From NCBI GenBank assembly GCA_028023455.1, contig JAQFVV010012496.1:4403764-4467763 (forward strand): a stretch of 64,000 nucleotides of DNA, read 5' to 3'. The number at the start of each line of letters is the position of its first letter. Positions within the stretch are counted from its first letter, which is position 1. Shown piece by piece: positions 36,737-47,879 of the stretch. The translations under genes were made by a program, and so were the position numbers. This stretch comes from Epiperipatus broadwayi. Lineage: Eukaryota > Onychophora > Udeonychophora > Euonychophora > Peripatidae. A model generated the notes under the pieces. That model had not been told where the DNA came from, did not search any database, and saw nothing but the letters and a program-made list of their open reading frames with translations.

Positions 36737-37395
36737 CTGTTAATATATTTCTAGCATAATTTTTTTTAATGTTGAATAAAAAGAATGTCACCTAGAACAA
36801 CTGTTTGATTGCATTGAAAGTGTGTTATATTAAGACATCAGTCTACTTTGAAAGTCAGTAGATTGACATGTTGCTATACATTTTAATAAATATAAAATAC
36901 AGTATGATAACTTTATTTTAGCCTTCTTTTTTTGAATGAATGTTATTGAGCAAACACGTATAAGCATTAAATGAACATGTAAATGTGATTTCAATTTACT
37001 ATTCATAATTGCTTTATCATACTTTTAAATTTTATTTATGTTTACTATACATATTTAAAAAAAAACATATATGTTGTGAATACACGTGAGTGTGCTTAAA
37101 ATTAAAATATACCTACAGAAAATTACAGTAAACATTAACATTGTAATGACATAAAGCAAAACTAACAAAGTGTGAATACTAATTTATATAATTTTGTAGG
37201 GAGCTTGTAATAATATATGTAGTTGTGTGCAGTTTAAAATATATATATATCTGTTACTTTGTTACTTTTTCTTAGTAAAAACAAAAAATATTTGGAACTT
37301 TAAACAAAAAGCTGAATTTACTCAACCCAAAAAACATATAAGATTTATAAAGAGATACGATGTATCCTTGACATATAAAAGTGATGATACTTTAA
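36737..37395. other. AT-rich non-coding DNA
   Basis: Nothing recognised. Confidence 0.5.
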
Positions 37396-38150
37396 AGATA
37401 TGAGAATGGATTAGTTGGATAGAGTGCTTCATTAAAATTCAATATTCAAGAATCTAAAGGTCCAGGACTGAATCTCATGGTAGTACTGTCACTGATTAGG
37501 CCAATGAAGAATGACACAGGTGGTTAGGTGTTCCTTTAAAATTCAGTATTTAAGAATTTAAAGGTTCAAATTCGATTCTCATGCTACCAGGCCAGGAACA
37601 AACTGAAAAAGAAAGAAAAATGACTCAGGTGGACAGGTTTTCCTTTAAAATTTAATATTTAAGAGTCTAAAGATTTGGGTTTGATACCCATGCTAGTACT
37701 GTCACCGGTCAGGCCAACAGTGCTTGAGGAAAAAAAAAGAATTCAGTTGGATAGGTATTTTTTTTAAATTTAATATTTAAGAATCTAAAGATTCAGGTTC
37801 GATTCCCATGCTAGTACTGTCACTGGTCAAGCCAGAAACTCCTGAAGAAGAAAGAAGAAGGACTCAGTTGGATAGATGTTCTTTTAAATTTTTAATATTT
37901 AAGATTCTAAAGGTCCAGGATTGATTCCCATGCTAGTACTGCCCCTGGTCAGACCAGCAACACCTGAAGAAGAGATGAGAATAACACAACTCAAAATGTT
38001 GTATAGATACTTATGTGTGTGCTATTACTAACAGTTGAATGCATTTGAAAATTTAAATAAAGTTTAAAATTATTTAAAGGCATTCATTATTTAACGTTAA
38101 ATGATCCAACATATAAATACAACTAAAATGGAATCATTACAAACCTTTGT
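37396..38150 (+). mobile_element. SINE2 array: five tRNA-like heads in tandem plus tail
   Basis: Five heads start near 37408, 37514, 37622, 37741 and 37861 (spacing 106-120 bp). Each has an A-box-like ACTCAGTTGGATAG, a B-box-like GGTTCGATTCCC and the linker GTACTGTCACTGGTCAGGCC. Only the last unit continues into the ~170-bp tail seen at 25.3 and 63.7 kb. At the junction (37971-38003) a CTGAAGA box and hairpin are followed by CAAAA where a hammerhead would need GAAA. Tandem heads with one shared tail are unusual for a SINE. Confidence 0.7.
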
Positions 38151-38469
38151 GAAAACATCATGTAATACATTTGAATTTTTAAAAAATTATTAAGAAAATA
38201 TACAAAAAGATCACTTAATCGATAAACTTATATGAAATAAATCTACATTTTTAAGTAGAAGGTTTTATGCTAATTATGGAGAAAATTTCAATTTCTCCAA
38301 CATTATTTTCAGCAACTAGAAATTCTTAAAGGATTACATTGGAATGTGGCAGCTATTAAAATGAATGGTGATCATTGAAGGATTATTACATATACTGATG
38401 AATCATGATGAGTATTTACAATCACAAATTTTCCAAAATATGTTTACATAGCTTAAAGAAAATATTTTT

Positions 38470-38740
38470 TGTAAATATTTACAGATATATATTTATTATC
38501 CTCCTTTATTTCAGCCATTATTGATCTACCACAAGATGAAGGTTTCTCAAAATATCCATCTTCTCTGATCCTTAGACTCTCTTCTGTATTTACTATATAT
38601 ATATATATATATATCATCACCACCATCATCGTTTTCAACAATTATCAATCCATTGCAGAATGAAGGTTTCATCAAATTCAATCCATCTTTTCTGATCTTT
38701 AGCCTCTCTTCTCCACATCACTTCTGGTATTTATTATCTG
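38470..38740 (-). mobile_element. RTE-like LINE 3' end fragments, two in tandem
   Basis: Two short copies of the LINE 3' region (for example CCATTGCAGAATGAAGGTTT near 38651) lie about 130 bp apart, separated by a TA run near 38594-38613. No coding sequence remains. Confidence 0.5.
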
Positions 38741-39233
38741 AGGATATATTAGTAAAAAAACAAAAAAATTAAAGTATGAATAGTTAAATTAACATTAGGT
38801 CAGATAATATAAACTTAACCACATAAATAAAAAGTAGAGTTAATATTACATTCTATTTTTTTTTTATCGTTTGGTTTTGGGTTTTTTCATATGGTGATGG
38901 TAATATTTTATTATCTGCCATGAGAATTATTTTTTTATTATAACTAGCCTTTTTTTCTTAAGGTTTTTTTTAAAACTATCATACTTTAATTTTTCTTAAT
39001 AGATAAACACTCTAGTTCGTAAGACACCATCTAAACTTTAATTTCATATATCACAATACTAAATCACTCTTTCCAAAAATTTATATAACATTAAGACCAG
39101 ATCTATGGTCCAGCTAATATTTTTGCAACTTTGATCTCATTAACAGTGACCTAGTGACCTGTCTAGTGATTGTACTAATTAATATGCCTTAGATATATTT
39201 ATTATTTCTCAATTATAACCAATATTTAATATA
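38741..39233. other. AT-rich non-coding DNA
   Basis: Nothing recognised. Confidence 0.5.
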
Positions 39234-40110
39234 TTATCATCACCATCAACCATTATCAATTCACTGCAGGATGAAGGTCTCGCGAAGTTTAATCCATCTC
39301 ACTTCTCCAACATCACCCTTGCACATTTACTTATTTCATCCATCCATCTCACATGTGATCTCTTTCTGAATTTTTTACAGTCTCATGGAATCCAGTTTAA
39401 GATTTCAATTGTCCATCATTATCATCTCTTCTAGAAATGTGTCCAGACTAATTCCACTTCAGTCTTTTAATTAATTCAATGAAACCAGTAACAGCTGTTT
39501 GTTCTGTTACCCATGTATTACATTTTCGATCCTTTCTTGTTCCTCCTAACTTGCATCTCTTCATAATTTTTTGAGTTGCCTGAAATCAAGTCTCTGTATT
39601 GCTCTTCTATTAAGTGTCCCAGTCTCAGATCCCAAAGTAAGAACTGGCAAAACACATTTATTAAAAATCTTCATTTTTAAATACCTAGACATATTTCCTT
39701 TTAATATGTAGTTATTTTTACCAAAAGCCCTCCAACCAAGTTTAATTCTATGATTAATTTCAGCCATTATGTTTCCATCTGTAGTAATAATCTGACCAAG
39801 ATATTTGTAACTGTTAATTTTTTCTAACTCATCATAATCCATCTTTATTTTCATCTTTTGAAAAAATTCATTGAAAATTACTTTAACCTTTTTAACATTT
39901 ACCTTTAGATCTACTTTTTCCTACTTTCATCTGTTAACTCTTGCAACATTTTCTGAAGCTCTAAAGCATTATTTGCAAAAACAACTACATCATCTGCAAA
40001 AAGTGACTTAAATAATCTCCATTTACTTTTATTTCTTTAGTTTCCCATTTTAATCCACAAAATACTTCTTGCAACAATTCTTATTACTTCTTTATTTGAA
40101 ATTTCTTTTG
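39234..40110 (-). pseudogene. RTE-like non-LTR retrotransposon, truncated
   Basis: Minus-strand frame 39561-39854 contains YKYLGQIITTDGNIMAEINH, RIKLGWRAFGKNN and KCVLPVLTLGSETGTLNRRA, the classic thumb and connection region of RTE-type endonuclease-reverse transcriptases. Upstream on that strand (39900-40050) FADD-box coding sequence survives in other frames. The endonuclease and early RT motifs are absent (5' truncation). The 3' non-coding end matches the copies at 3.1, 19.9 and 38.6 kb. It lacks the SINE found in the 20-kb copy. Confidence 0.8.
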
Positions 40111-40289
40111 TTTTTCTAAGACTTATATAATCTCTAATAGCAATGTACATAGTAAACCTCATAAAATTGATTTAAAACTAAACATAACAGTCAATCAAAA
40201 AATTGTGTTTACTTAAAAGAAAGGATGAATTTAGGCAGATTCGGGTATTTAACCTATAGAATATGAAGCTACAGCTGCTTGTAAGAGAT
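40111..40289. other. Non-coding DNA
   Basis: Nothing recognised. It ends at the left target-site duplication of the next element. Confidence 0.4.
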
Positions 40290-40607
40290 AATAAGTAAGT
40301 TTACAGATATATTAAACAATGTCCATACTTCCACATTCTTTTTAAATTTCATATAAATAAAGATACAATAAAGGACAAATAACCCCAAGATGCATTTCAT
40401 GCTGAACCAGCATTCGTCTGTTGTTTCAGATGGCCATACTTCCACAGTCTTTTTAAATTCATATAAATAAGAATACAATAAAAGACAAATGACCCCCCAA
40501 GATGCATTTTATGCTGAACCAGCATTCATCAGTTGTCCCAGGTGACCACACTTTCACATTCTTTTTAAATTCATATAATTAAAGATACAATAAAAGACAA
40601 ATGACCC

Positions 40608-40647
40608 CCAAGATGTATTTCACGCTGAACCAGCCCTCATCAGTTGG
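40608..40647 (-). ncRNA. Hammerhead ribozyme, RZ-B type, intact core, minus strand
   Basis: On the minus strand: CCAA, then CTGATGA (rc of 40637-40643), a stem II of GGGCTG and CAGCGT with one mismatch, GAAA (rc of 40618-40621), TACATC as 2-bp stem III and cleavage triplet, then TTGG closing stem I. The neighbouring minus units carry a core change (CAGACGA, AAAA or TAAA). Confidence 0.7.
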
Positions 40648-40755
40648 CCCAGGTGACCATACTTCCACATTCTTTTTAAATTTATATAAAGATACAATAA
40701 GAGACAGATGACCCCCAAGATGCATTTAATTCTGAAGCAGCACTCATCAGTTGGG

Positions 40756-40795
40756 CCAACTGATGAGTGCTGGTTCAGCATGAAATGCATCTTGG
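40756..40795 (+). ncRNA. Hammerhead ribozyme, RZ-B type, intact core
   Basis: CCAA (40756-40759), CTGATGA (40760-40766), stem II TGCTG-GTT-CAGCA, GAAA (40782-40785), TGCATC with a 2-bp stem III and the ATC triplet ending at 40791, then TTGG (40792-40795) pairing with CCAA. Stem II is perfectly paired. Confidence 0.8.
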
Positions 40796-41269
40796 GGTTC
40801 TTTGTCTTTTATTGTATCTTTATTTATATGAATTCAAAAATAATGTGGAAGTATGGATGTTATTTAATATATCTATAAAGATATTACACATGAGAAAGAG
40901 AAAGATGAATAACTCCATATGTCTGTATGTTTAAAAAAAATCAGATATATTAACCTTTAACTGAGATTTAAAGTTTATATCTGTACTAGAGATAATCTCT
41001 AGTTTAGTACAGATTAGTAATAATCAGTATTTATCTGAGGTGGAATGGTCTCAAAGTTGTGAGTGGAGCGAGTTTGACAGTTGTAAATAAAATATAACAA
41101 TAAGTAAATTGTAGTTAATAAGAGAAAATTTTAAATTTATTACTTCATAAATACATTAAACTACATTTAATTTAATCAGAGTTTTTATATAATTTAAAAT
41201 GATTAGCATAAAGTTATAATTTATATATATTACATTTTAAAAATATTTATCACTTTTTCTTATTTCTGA

Positions 41270-42045
41270 AGATATACATCAAATGATTATCATTCTTTAT
41301 GCTTACACAAGCTGTTTAGACAGAAGCAAAACTCTCCATTCAGTAGCGCCACTTAGTGCAAGCTAGAGTAAAGGTTTTTGTATAAAATCCCTATCTATTG
41401 CCTACTTATACAATATCCCCAGACTAGTTTCTGACTTGTGGCTTTTATCAGTTAGAAATTATGAATCTGAGTGGACTGCCACTAGATCTTAGGATCTAAT
41501 GCAACCCACCAGCAGCCATCTTTTACTTTTTAGCTAACTATAAAGTTTTGAGTCCACAATGAAAACACTAAGGTTTTCAAGCTAAGCTCATTAAGTTGTA
41601 TAGTTGTAAAGATATGAACTCAGTTCAGCATCCATAATTTTTGGTATAAGTATAAAGAATGGTAATCATGTGATGTTTGATGGATTAATTCCAATCCAGC
41701 CCAATAAAATTATGGTGGGTGTGGTTATTAAAAAACCAAAGACACCAAAAAGTATGGATGCCGAATTGAGTTCAGATCTATACAAGTGAATGATCTTGGG
41801 TTGGAAATATTATTAGGTTTTCATTTTGGACTCAAAGCTTTATAGTTAGCTAAAATAGTAAAAGGTGGCTGCTGAAGAGTTGCATTAGATTCTAAGATCT
41901 AGGTGCAGTGCTCTCAGTTTCGTGCCTCCTCACTGATGCAAGTCTGTGGATATTGGAGAGTAGACACTAAATTGGGATTTTATGTGCAAACCTTTCTGCA
42001 TCTATTGATTACTCTGGCTTGTTCTGAGTGGTGTTACTGTATGAT
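41270..42045. mobile_element. RZ-C retrozyme, inverted pair, decayed
   Basis: The minus arm has a hammerhead box CTGATAA (rc of 41445-41451) with GAAA kept. The plus arm has CTGATG at 41933 followed directly by the cleavage region, so stem II and GAAA are deleted. Family end signatures occur at both ends and around the centre, so this is a rearranged copy. Neither ribozyme should work. Confidence 0.65.
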
Positions 42046-42126
42046 GTGCTTATGAATATATATATATATATATATATATTCATAAGCACATCATACAGTA
42101 AATATATATTTATATATCTTTTTATT

Positions 42127-42164
<38 letters not shown>

Positions 42165-42165
42165 A
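42035..42165. repeat. TA tracts inside a long perfect hairpin
   Basis: ACTGTATGATGTGCTTATGA and its reverse complement flank a TA run (about 42037-42103). A second TA tract follows at about 42130-42162. It can extrude as a cruciform. Confidence 0.8.
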
Positions 42166-42179
42166 ATAAAATATCCATT

Positions 42180-43235
42180 AATTAAAAACAATATTGTAAT
42201 TATAAATTGAAATAATATTTTTAACGGTTTACAAACAATTACAAACATTCCTTAAATCCACAGAAGTACTTTCGGTTACTTTCTAACCTGCTTCAACTGC
42301 CATTAAATTCAAAAACAAAAGCGGAAGCAAACGTCATCAATTCAAATTCCACGAATCTCGTATTTTAATGTTAGAAGCTTGTCGATTTATTAAATGCATT
42401 TTATTCCTGTTTATAAAAATTGCCTCTTTAATTTTTCTTTTACTATGGTTTCTCTCTTCATGAAGAATTTTCACATTTTCAAAATTAAATTTAAATTTAT
42501 ATTTACATGTTTTTTCGTGATCAAAGAAAACTGAAGGAGATTCTAAATCACCATTATTTTTATTTTTTACACGCTTATATAACAATTCATATTCCTTCAA
42601 TCTTTTCTCAATACTGCACCTAGATTCACCTATATATGATAGCATACAATCACAAAAAATTTTATATATGACATTACTTTTTTGCTTGACAGGTATGACA
42701 CATTACTTTTTTGCTTGACAGGTATGACATCCTTAGAATTATTGACTAATTTATTAATATTGTTTGGAACATAGAATGAAACATTAAACACATTCTTATA
42801 TATATCCTTAAAAAATTTCACTTGTGGATTTGAAATAAATGGAATAGATATCCATTTTTTACTATTAATCTTCATTTATTTTTAATTATAATTTTTTTTT
42901 TAAATTGACATAAAGTATTGTTTATTTGTTCCATTTTATAATCAACATCAAGCAATTCCTTGGCAAATATCTCAATATTTTTCAGTTTATCACTTTGGTA
43001 ATGACATAATTTTTCATTCCGAAAGAAAAAAAAAATTAAAACTTGCCATCTTATGTATCATTGGTACTTTTGATTTACAATTGATATATCCCCTTTTTTG
43101 CAGTGGCTTAATAATTAGTTTATAATTTAATATACTGTTATCTCTTTAAAACTTGCCATCTTATGTATCATTGGTACTTTTGATTTACAATTGATATATC
43201 CCCTTTTTTGCAGTGGCTTAATAATTAGTTTATAA
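42180..43235 (-). pseudogene. Penelope-like element fragment with GIY-YIG nuclease, minus arm
   Basis: Frame 42630-42875 (minus) encodes ISIPFISNPQVKFFKDIYKN and NNINKLVNNSKDVIPVKQKS, the linker before the nuclease in PLE proteins. Frame 42337-42645 contains SYIGES, EKRLKEYELLYKRV and KEAIFINRNKMHLINR: the YIG half, the conserved Arg helix and the late Glu/Asn motif of GIY-YIG enzymes. The GIY half is displaced by a 32-bp tandem duplication (about 42669-42730), and a 110-bp segment is duplicated at 43036 and 43146. No RT core motif lies within the arm. PLEs encode RT plus this endonuclease and insert by target-primed reverse transcription. Confidence 0.8.
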
Positions 43236-44160
43236 TTTAATATACTGTTATCTCTTGATAAACTAATTATTAAGCCACTGCAAAAAAGAGGATATATAAA
43301 TTGTAAATCAAAAGTACCAATGATGCGTAAGATGGCAAGTTTTAAATCTTTTTTCTATCAGAATGAAAAATTATGTCATTACCAAAGTGATAAACTGAAA
43401 AATATTGAGATATTTGCCAAGGAATTGCTTGATGTTGGTTATAAAATGGAACAAATAAACAATACTTTATGTCAATTTAAAAAAAATTATTATAATTTAA
43501 AAGAAATGAAGATTAATAGTAAAAAAATGGATATCTATTCCATTTATTTCAAATCCACAAGTGAAATTTTTTTAAAAATTTATGTAAGAATGTGTTTAAT
43601 GTTTCATTCTACGTTCCAAACAATATTAATAAATTAGTCAATAATTCTAAGGATGTCATACTTGTCAAGCAAAAAAGTAATGTCATATATCAAATTTTTT
43701 GTGATTGTATGCTATCATATATAGGCGAATCTAGGTGCAGTATTGAGAAAAGATTGAAGGAACATAAATTGTTATATAAGCGTGTAAAAAATAAAAATAA
43801 TGGTAATTTAATATCTCTTTCAGTTTTCTTTGATCAGGAAAAACATGTAAATATAAATTTAAATTTAATTTTGAAAATGTAAAAATTCTTCATGAAGAGA
43901 GAGACCATAGTAAAAGAAAAATTAAAGAGGCAATTTTTATAAACAGGAATAAAACGCATTTAATAAATCGACAAGCTTCTAACATTAAAATATGAGATTC
44001 ATGGAATTTGAATTGATGACATTTGCTTCCGCTTTTGTTTTTGAATTTAATGGTGAAGCAGGTTAGAAAGTAACCAAAAGTACTTCTGTGGATTTAAGGA
44101 TTGTTTGTAATTGTTTGTAAACCGTTAAAAATATTATTTCAATTTATAATTATATATATA
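43236..44160 (+). pseudogene. Penelope-like element fragment with GIY-YIG nuclease, plus arm
   Basis: Inverted copy of the minus arm, starting at the palindrome centre near 43244. Frame 43320-43637 covers the region after the RT (KMASFKSFFYQNEKLCHYQS and following). After a frameshift, 43592-43882 encodes VIYQIFCDCMLSYIGES, a complete GIY-YIG signature, and EKRLKEHKLLYKRV. Another frameshift precedes the final Glu/Asn motif near 43925-43990. The sequence then continues to the terminus-like motif at 44217. As in the minus arm, the RT domain is missing, so this is a 5'-truncated head-to-head pair. Confidence 0.8.
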
Positions 44161-44264
44161 TATTAAAAATAATGAATTTAAACACAACTCACCATAAACA
44201 AAAATATTATTAATCTGACTTTCAGTAGTTAATGGAACCTTTTCAAGATGTTTTTTTTTACACA
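44161..44264 (-). other. PLE-terminus-like GAAA hairpin motif
   Basis: The minus strand reads CATCTTGAAAAGG, TTCCATTAACTAC and TGAAAGTCAG (rc of 44217-44252), the same motif class as at 21.4, 21.6, 45.6, 50.7 and 53.2 kb. It sits between the PLE arm and the 3' end of the neighbouring LINE. Confidence 0.5.
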
Positions 44265-45175
44265 ATCACATGTGATGTGATGTGATGTACTGTAGCTTCT
44301 CCTTAAACAAAGTCAAAAATCTCTCAGCAATTATGCCCAGAGAAACCTGTTAGCCACTTTATTTTCTATTCCCCAGTCTAAGTTTTCCCATCCACAACAT
44401 AATCTTTGTCAACACTATTGCCTTTATATCTAAATCTATCTTATCTTTCCCCAAACCCAGCATAAAAACCAATAATCCACTTTCTGTCTAATCACTTTTT
44501 TTATATTTATTTTTCCATAACTTCATTATATGTGCCCTTTCTGTTTTCAAGCATTTACATTCAATTAACAGATGCCTAATATGCTCTATTCCTTCCTTAC
44601 ATAATTTATAGACTAAATCACCCATATTTTTTCCATTTACATGTATATTCTCTTGTTGCTAAACATCCTGTTTGAGTCTTAAACAATAAACTACTTTCCT
44701 TATTATTATCATATATTAACTCGCACCTAATATTCTGTTTATTTCTATATATATATTTAAACTCTTTTTACTCTCCATACTAGTTCTCCATCTCTCTAAC
44801 TCCCTATTCTTTATTAATAAATTTATTTTTAACCCATTCCTTACCACTATAACACTCAACAATCCTCTTAACCCAATCATCCTATCTTTTGTACAAATAT
44901 ACTGATATAAATTCTTTATCCAAATCTTTTGCATACCGCATTACCTTTCTCACCCATCTTGTTGCCTACCCTTTACTCATAACCCAATTAAATACTATTT
45001 TGGCTATTCCTTTATTATCCATAAACTGCAATCTACCAAACATTTTCATTTTACTTTTTGCATCTCTCATAAGAAAACTTGACCATCACATTTCTCCATG
45101 AATTGCCTCCTTGCTGTCCATACATCTGCATCCAATGCATGACCAAGCACACAATAGCTACTCCTCCCAATGGGC
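44265..45175 (-). pseudogene. Non-LTR retrotransposon remnant, same family as 51.5 kb
   Basis: The minus strand starts within the segment encoding HALDA.VWTA (near 45140). It runs through the NRILGAS region (frame 44716-44934), the zinc-knuckle region (about 44590-44630) and the conserved 3' end (CAGGTTTCTCTGGGCATAAT) to a repeated ACATC tail at about 44267-44290. Frameshifts and stops break it throughout. The RT domain is missing. Confidence 0.75.
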
Positions 45176-45600
45176 ATTATTTACATTATATTACAATAAA
45201 TATAATTATTAAACATATATATTAAAATGTAATTATACATTCAAAGATCATCCTTTCAAGCTAATTGTGCATGCATCTTCTGCAAGTGTTAAATAATAAA
45301 TGAATACTTCACTCTACAATACAAGATATAGTATTTATGCAGGAATAAAAGGAATCCTCTCATTCCTACAATTCAAATTCTTTTATATGAGAAAATCTGA
45401 AGTACTGTTGAGTAAAGCGTGAGAGTAGAATTCTCACTTTAAATTACTATCTACGATGTTGTAATGAATGACGTTGGTGAAATTGTCTAGAATTTACTAA
45501 ACATCACTCTAAGTAGTAAAATACAGATATGTACATAAAAATGATTAAACTTATTACAGTCCCTTTTTTTCTTATAATATATATATATACAAATAATTAA
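45176..45600. other. AT-rich non-coding DNA
   Basis: Nothing recognised. Confidence 0.5.
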
Positions 45601-46060
45601 AATAAAAACAATAATGACATCTTGAAAAAGTTCCATTAAAGAAATGAAAGCTGGATTGATTTATTAAATAATATTTTTATTTATAGTGAGTTGTCTATTT
45701 CAATTTTGTTTTAAATTTATTATTTTTAATTTTGTAATTATAAATTTATTTAAATGCACATTGATTACTTAAATAATATTCATTAAGGCTGTAGCCTCAA
45801 GCACATGCGTATAAAATGCGATAGTAGGGACCTCTACAGGTCTTAAACCCACAAGAGTAAACTCTACAGGTTTTAAACCCACAAGCTTACTCTTGTGGGT
45901 TTAAGACCTGTAGAGGTCCCTACTATCGCATTTTATACGCATGTGCTTGAGGCTACATCCTTAATGAATATTATTTTTAATTTTATATATTGAAGGCAAC
46001 ATTATGAACAAATTTTAACATTGACATTTGATCATTTAAAGTATATAAAATAAATTTTAT
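45601..46060. repeat. PLE-terminus-like motif followed by a module G palindrome
   Basis: CATCTTGAAAAAG, a short hairpin and GAAAGCTGGATTGAT occupy 45618-45660. About 110 bp further on, two ~86-bp arms (45773-45858 and 45889-45975) form a near-perfect palindrome of module G (AAGGCTGTAGCCT, TAGTAGGGACCTCTACAGGT). The flank at 45990-46040 (CAACATTATGAACAAATTTT) also occurs next to the LINE at 53.29 kb. Confidence 0.65.
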
Positions 46061-47429
46061 GTAGCAATTCTTATATTTTTTTTTTTATTTTTTATTAAAG
46101 GCGAGGCAGATTACAAGAAAGCAGAAATTTTCGAGTTACTTTTTAATCTGCACCAAATATTTAAAGAGTTAAAAGAAATATATCCTTATTCCTAAGAATA
46201 GAATCTTTTAATCGCAGTAACTTATTTGATTTTGATTTATGATTATGAAATACAAACTTTGATTTCAAAAATAAACTAAATTTAGTGGCATAGAAAAATT
46301 GGACTGGTGAATTTAAACTGGCATTATCAATAGAACTGTAAAAAATAAATTAATATAGAGATGTGATGGATACATAACAAAAGAAAGATGACATTCTATG
46401 GGTCAAAACAATTCTCATCTGGATACCAAGAAATATAAAGCATTCTCAGAAAAATCTTTTCTTACATAGAAAAATATTTTTAAAAAATCTGACTTATGGA
46501 AATAAGGCTTGTGTCTGATCTTTGTGGAAAGATCTTTCCCATGCAACGTATCATCCCTGGCAAAAAATGCTTATGATTGTTGCTAAAGAATAAATATGTC
46601 AGAAGTAATTGAAACCTGTATGTATTTGTGTGCATAAAATATCACATTAATATTTTTAAAATTTATTATTATTTTTATCTATGCCCACAGAAATAGAATG
46701 AAAGTTCAAATGGTAAGGCAATGAAGATGAACACAGAAATAGAACGAAAGTTCAAATCGTAAGGCAGTCAAGATGAAAATATTTTAATTACTAAATCTGT
46801 CAATTGCTCATGGTATGGACAATCATTATTTAAAAGTATTGATATTAGATATATCCAATTTATGACATAAATATAATGGGTGTTATTCTTTATAAAAGTA
46901 TTTTATTTGTCCGTAAATATTTTTGTTAAAAGATATAGCTAAATAAATAATCCATTTTATACTTTAAACAAAAAAAAATATATATAGGATTTCAGCTTCA
47001 GATTAGAGAAGTAAGTATTTTACAAAAATCAATGGAGTGAAGACGTTTTTTCTCATGTATGTGAATTCAATATTTTTTTATCTATTACCAGTTTAATAAT
47101 CTTGAGATCTTAATGCTATTTAGTAACTGAAGTCCAACTTGCTATTTTTTTTATATCTTTCTATGTTTTTTTTTAAAAGAAGACAAATCCCAATTATTTA
47201 TTTGTCTAAATAAAGCGTTCTAAATGTTGTTTTTATAAAGTATTTTATTACAAATAGCACATATAAACAATTTGTTTATCAGAGTCTAAACAATATTGTT
47301 ATTTTTACCATCGATGTTTGATGTTTGTCCTTAGCTTTTATATCTAAGTCAAATCATAAAAAAATAGTTTTTAAATAGCAGGATTCTATATCTACTATAT
47401 TATTCTATAAAAAAATATAAAAATACTAA
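46061..47429. other. AT-rich non-coding DNA
   Basis: A short direct repeat (CACAGAAATAGAA.GAAAGTT at about 46687 and 46736) is the only structure noticed. No gene recognised. Confidence 0.5.
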
Positions 47430-47712
47430 ACATCACATGATCACCATTCTTTATGCATACACAAACCGTTTACACAGAGGCTAATCTCTCCACGCAGTAG
47501 CACCACCAGTGCAATTCAGAGCAATCAATGGATGCAAGAAGTTTTTTGCATAAAATCCTCACTGATGAAATCCACAAACTAGAAACTAGTCTGGAGATAT
47601 TGGAAGAGTAGGCACTAGATAGAGATTTTATGCACAAACCTTCTTGTATCCATTGATTACTCTGGCTTGCACTGGTTGTGCTACTGTACGGAGAATTTAA
47701 CCTTTGTGTAAC
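47430..47712 (+). mobile_element. RZ-C retrozyme, single copy
   Basis: The left end CATCACATGATCACCATTCT and the inverted terminal block (CTCCACGCAGTAGCACCACC against its complement near 47680) are present. The hammerhead keeps CTGATGA (47562-47568), GAAA, CTAGTC and TGGAG, but stem II is largely unpaired. Confidence 0.7.
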
Positions 47713-47879
47713 ATAGGAAGACCTTAATAATGCTGGATAAAGCAAGTTTGTGTTTCACTCTCTGACAAAGAATATATAGATAACTATTTACAGCCCAATA
47801 ATTCCCTACCCATCTAAATTGGGTAGAGGTCAGTTATTCTAAAGATATTAAAATCGCTTCAAAGTTTTAAGCCATTAAA
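47713..47879. other. Non-coding DNA
   Basis: Nothing recognised. Confidence 0.4.

Larger units (their letters stand above)
40299..41098. mobile_element. RZ-B retrozyme: four short minus monomers and one long plus monomer
   Basis: Minus-strand hammerhead boxes lie at 40414, 40526, 40637 and 40744 (spacing 112, 111, 107 bp). They meet head-on a plus-strand hammerhead at 40760 that continues into the long RZ-B body up to GACAGTTGTAAATAAAA. The direct repeat AATAAGTAA (40290-40298 and 41099-41107) flanks it. The short monomers lack most of the body found in the 400-bp units at 55 kb. Confidence 0.8.

Noticed and set aside
38395-38430. CTGATGA at 38395 as a further hammerhead
   Set aside because: No GAAA after a hairpin, no stem I partner and no repeat-family context.
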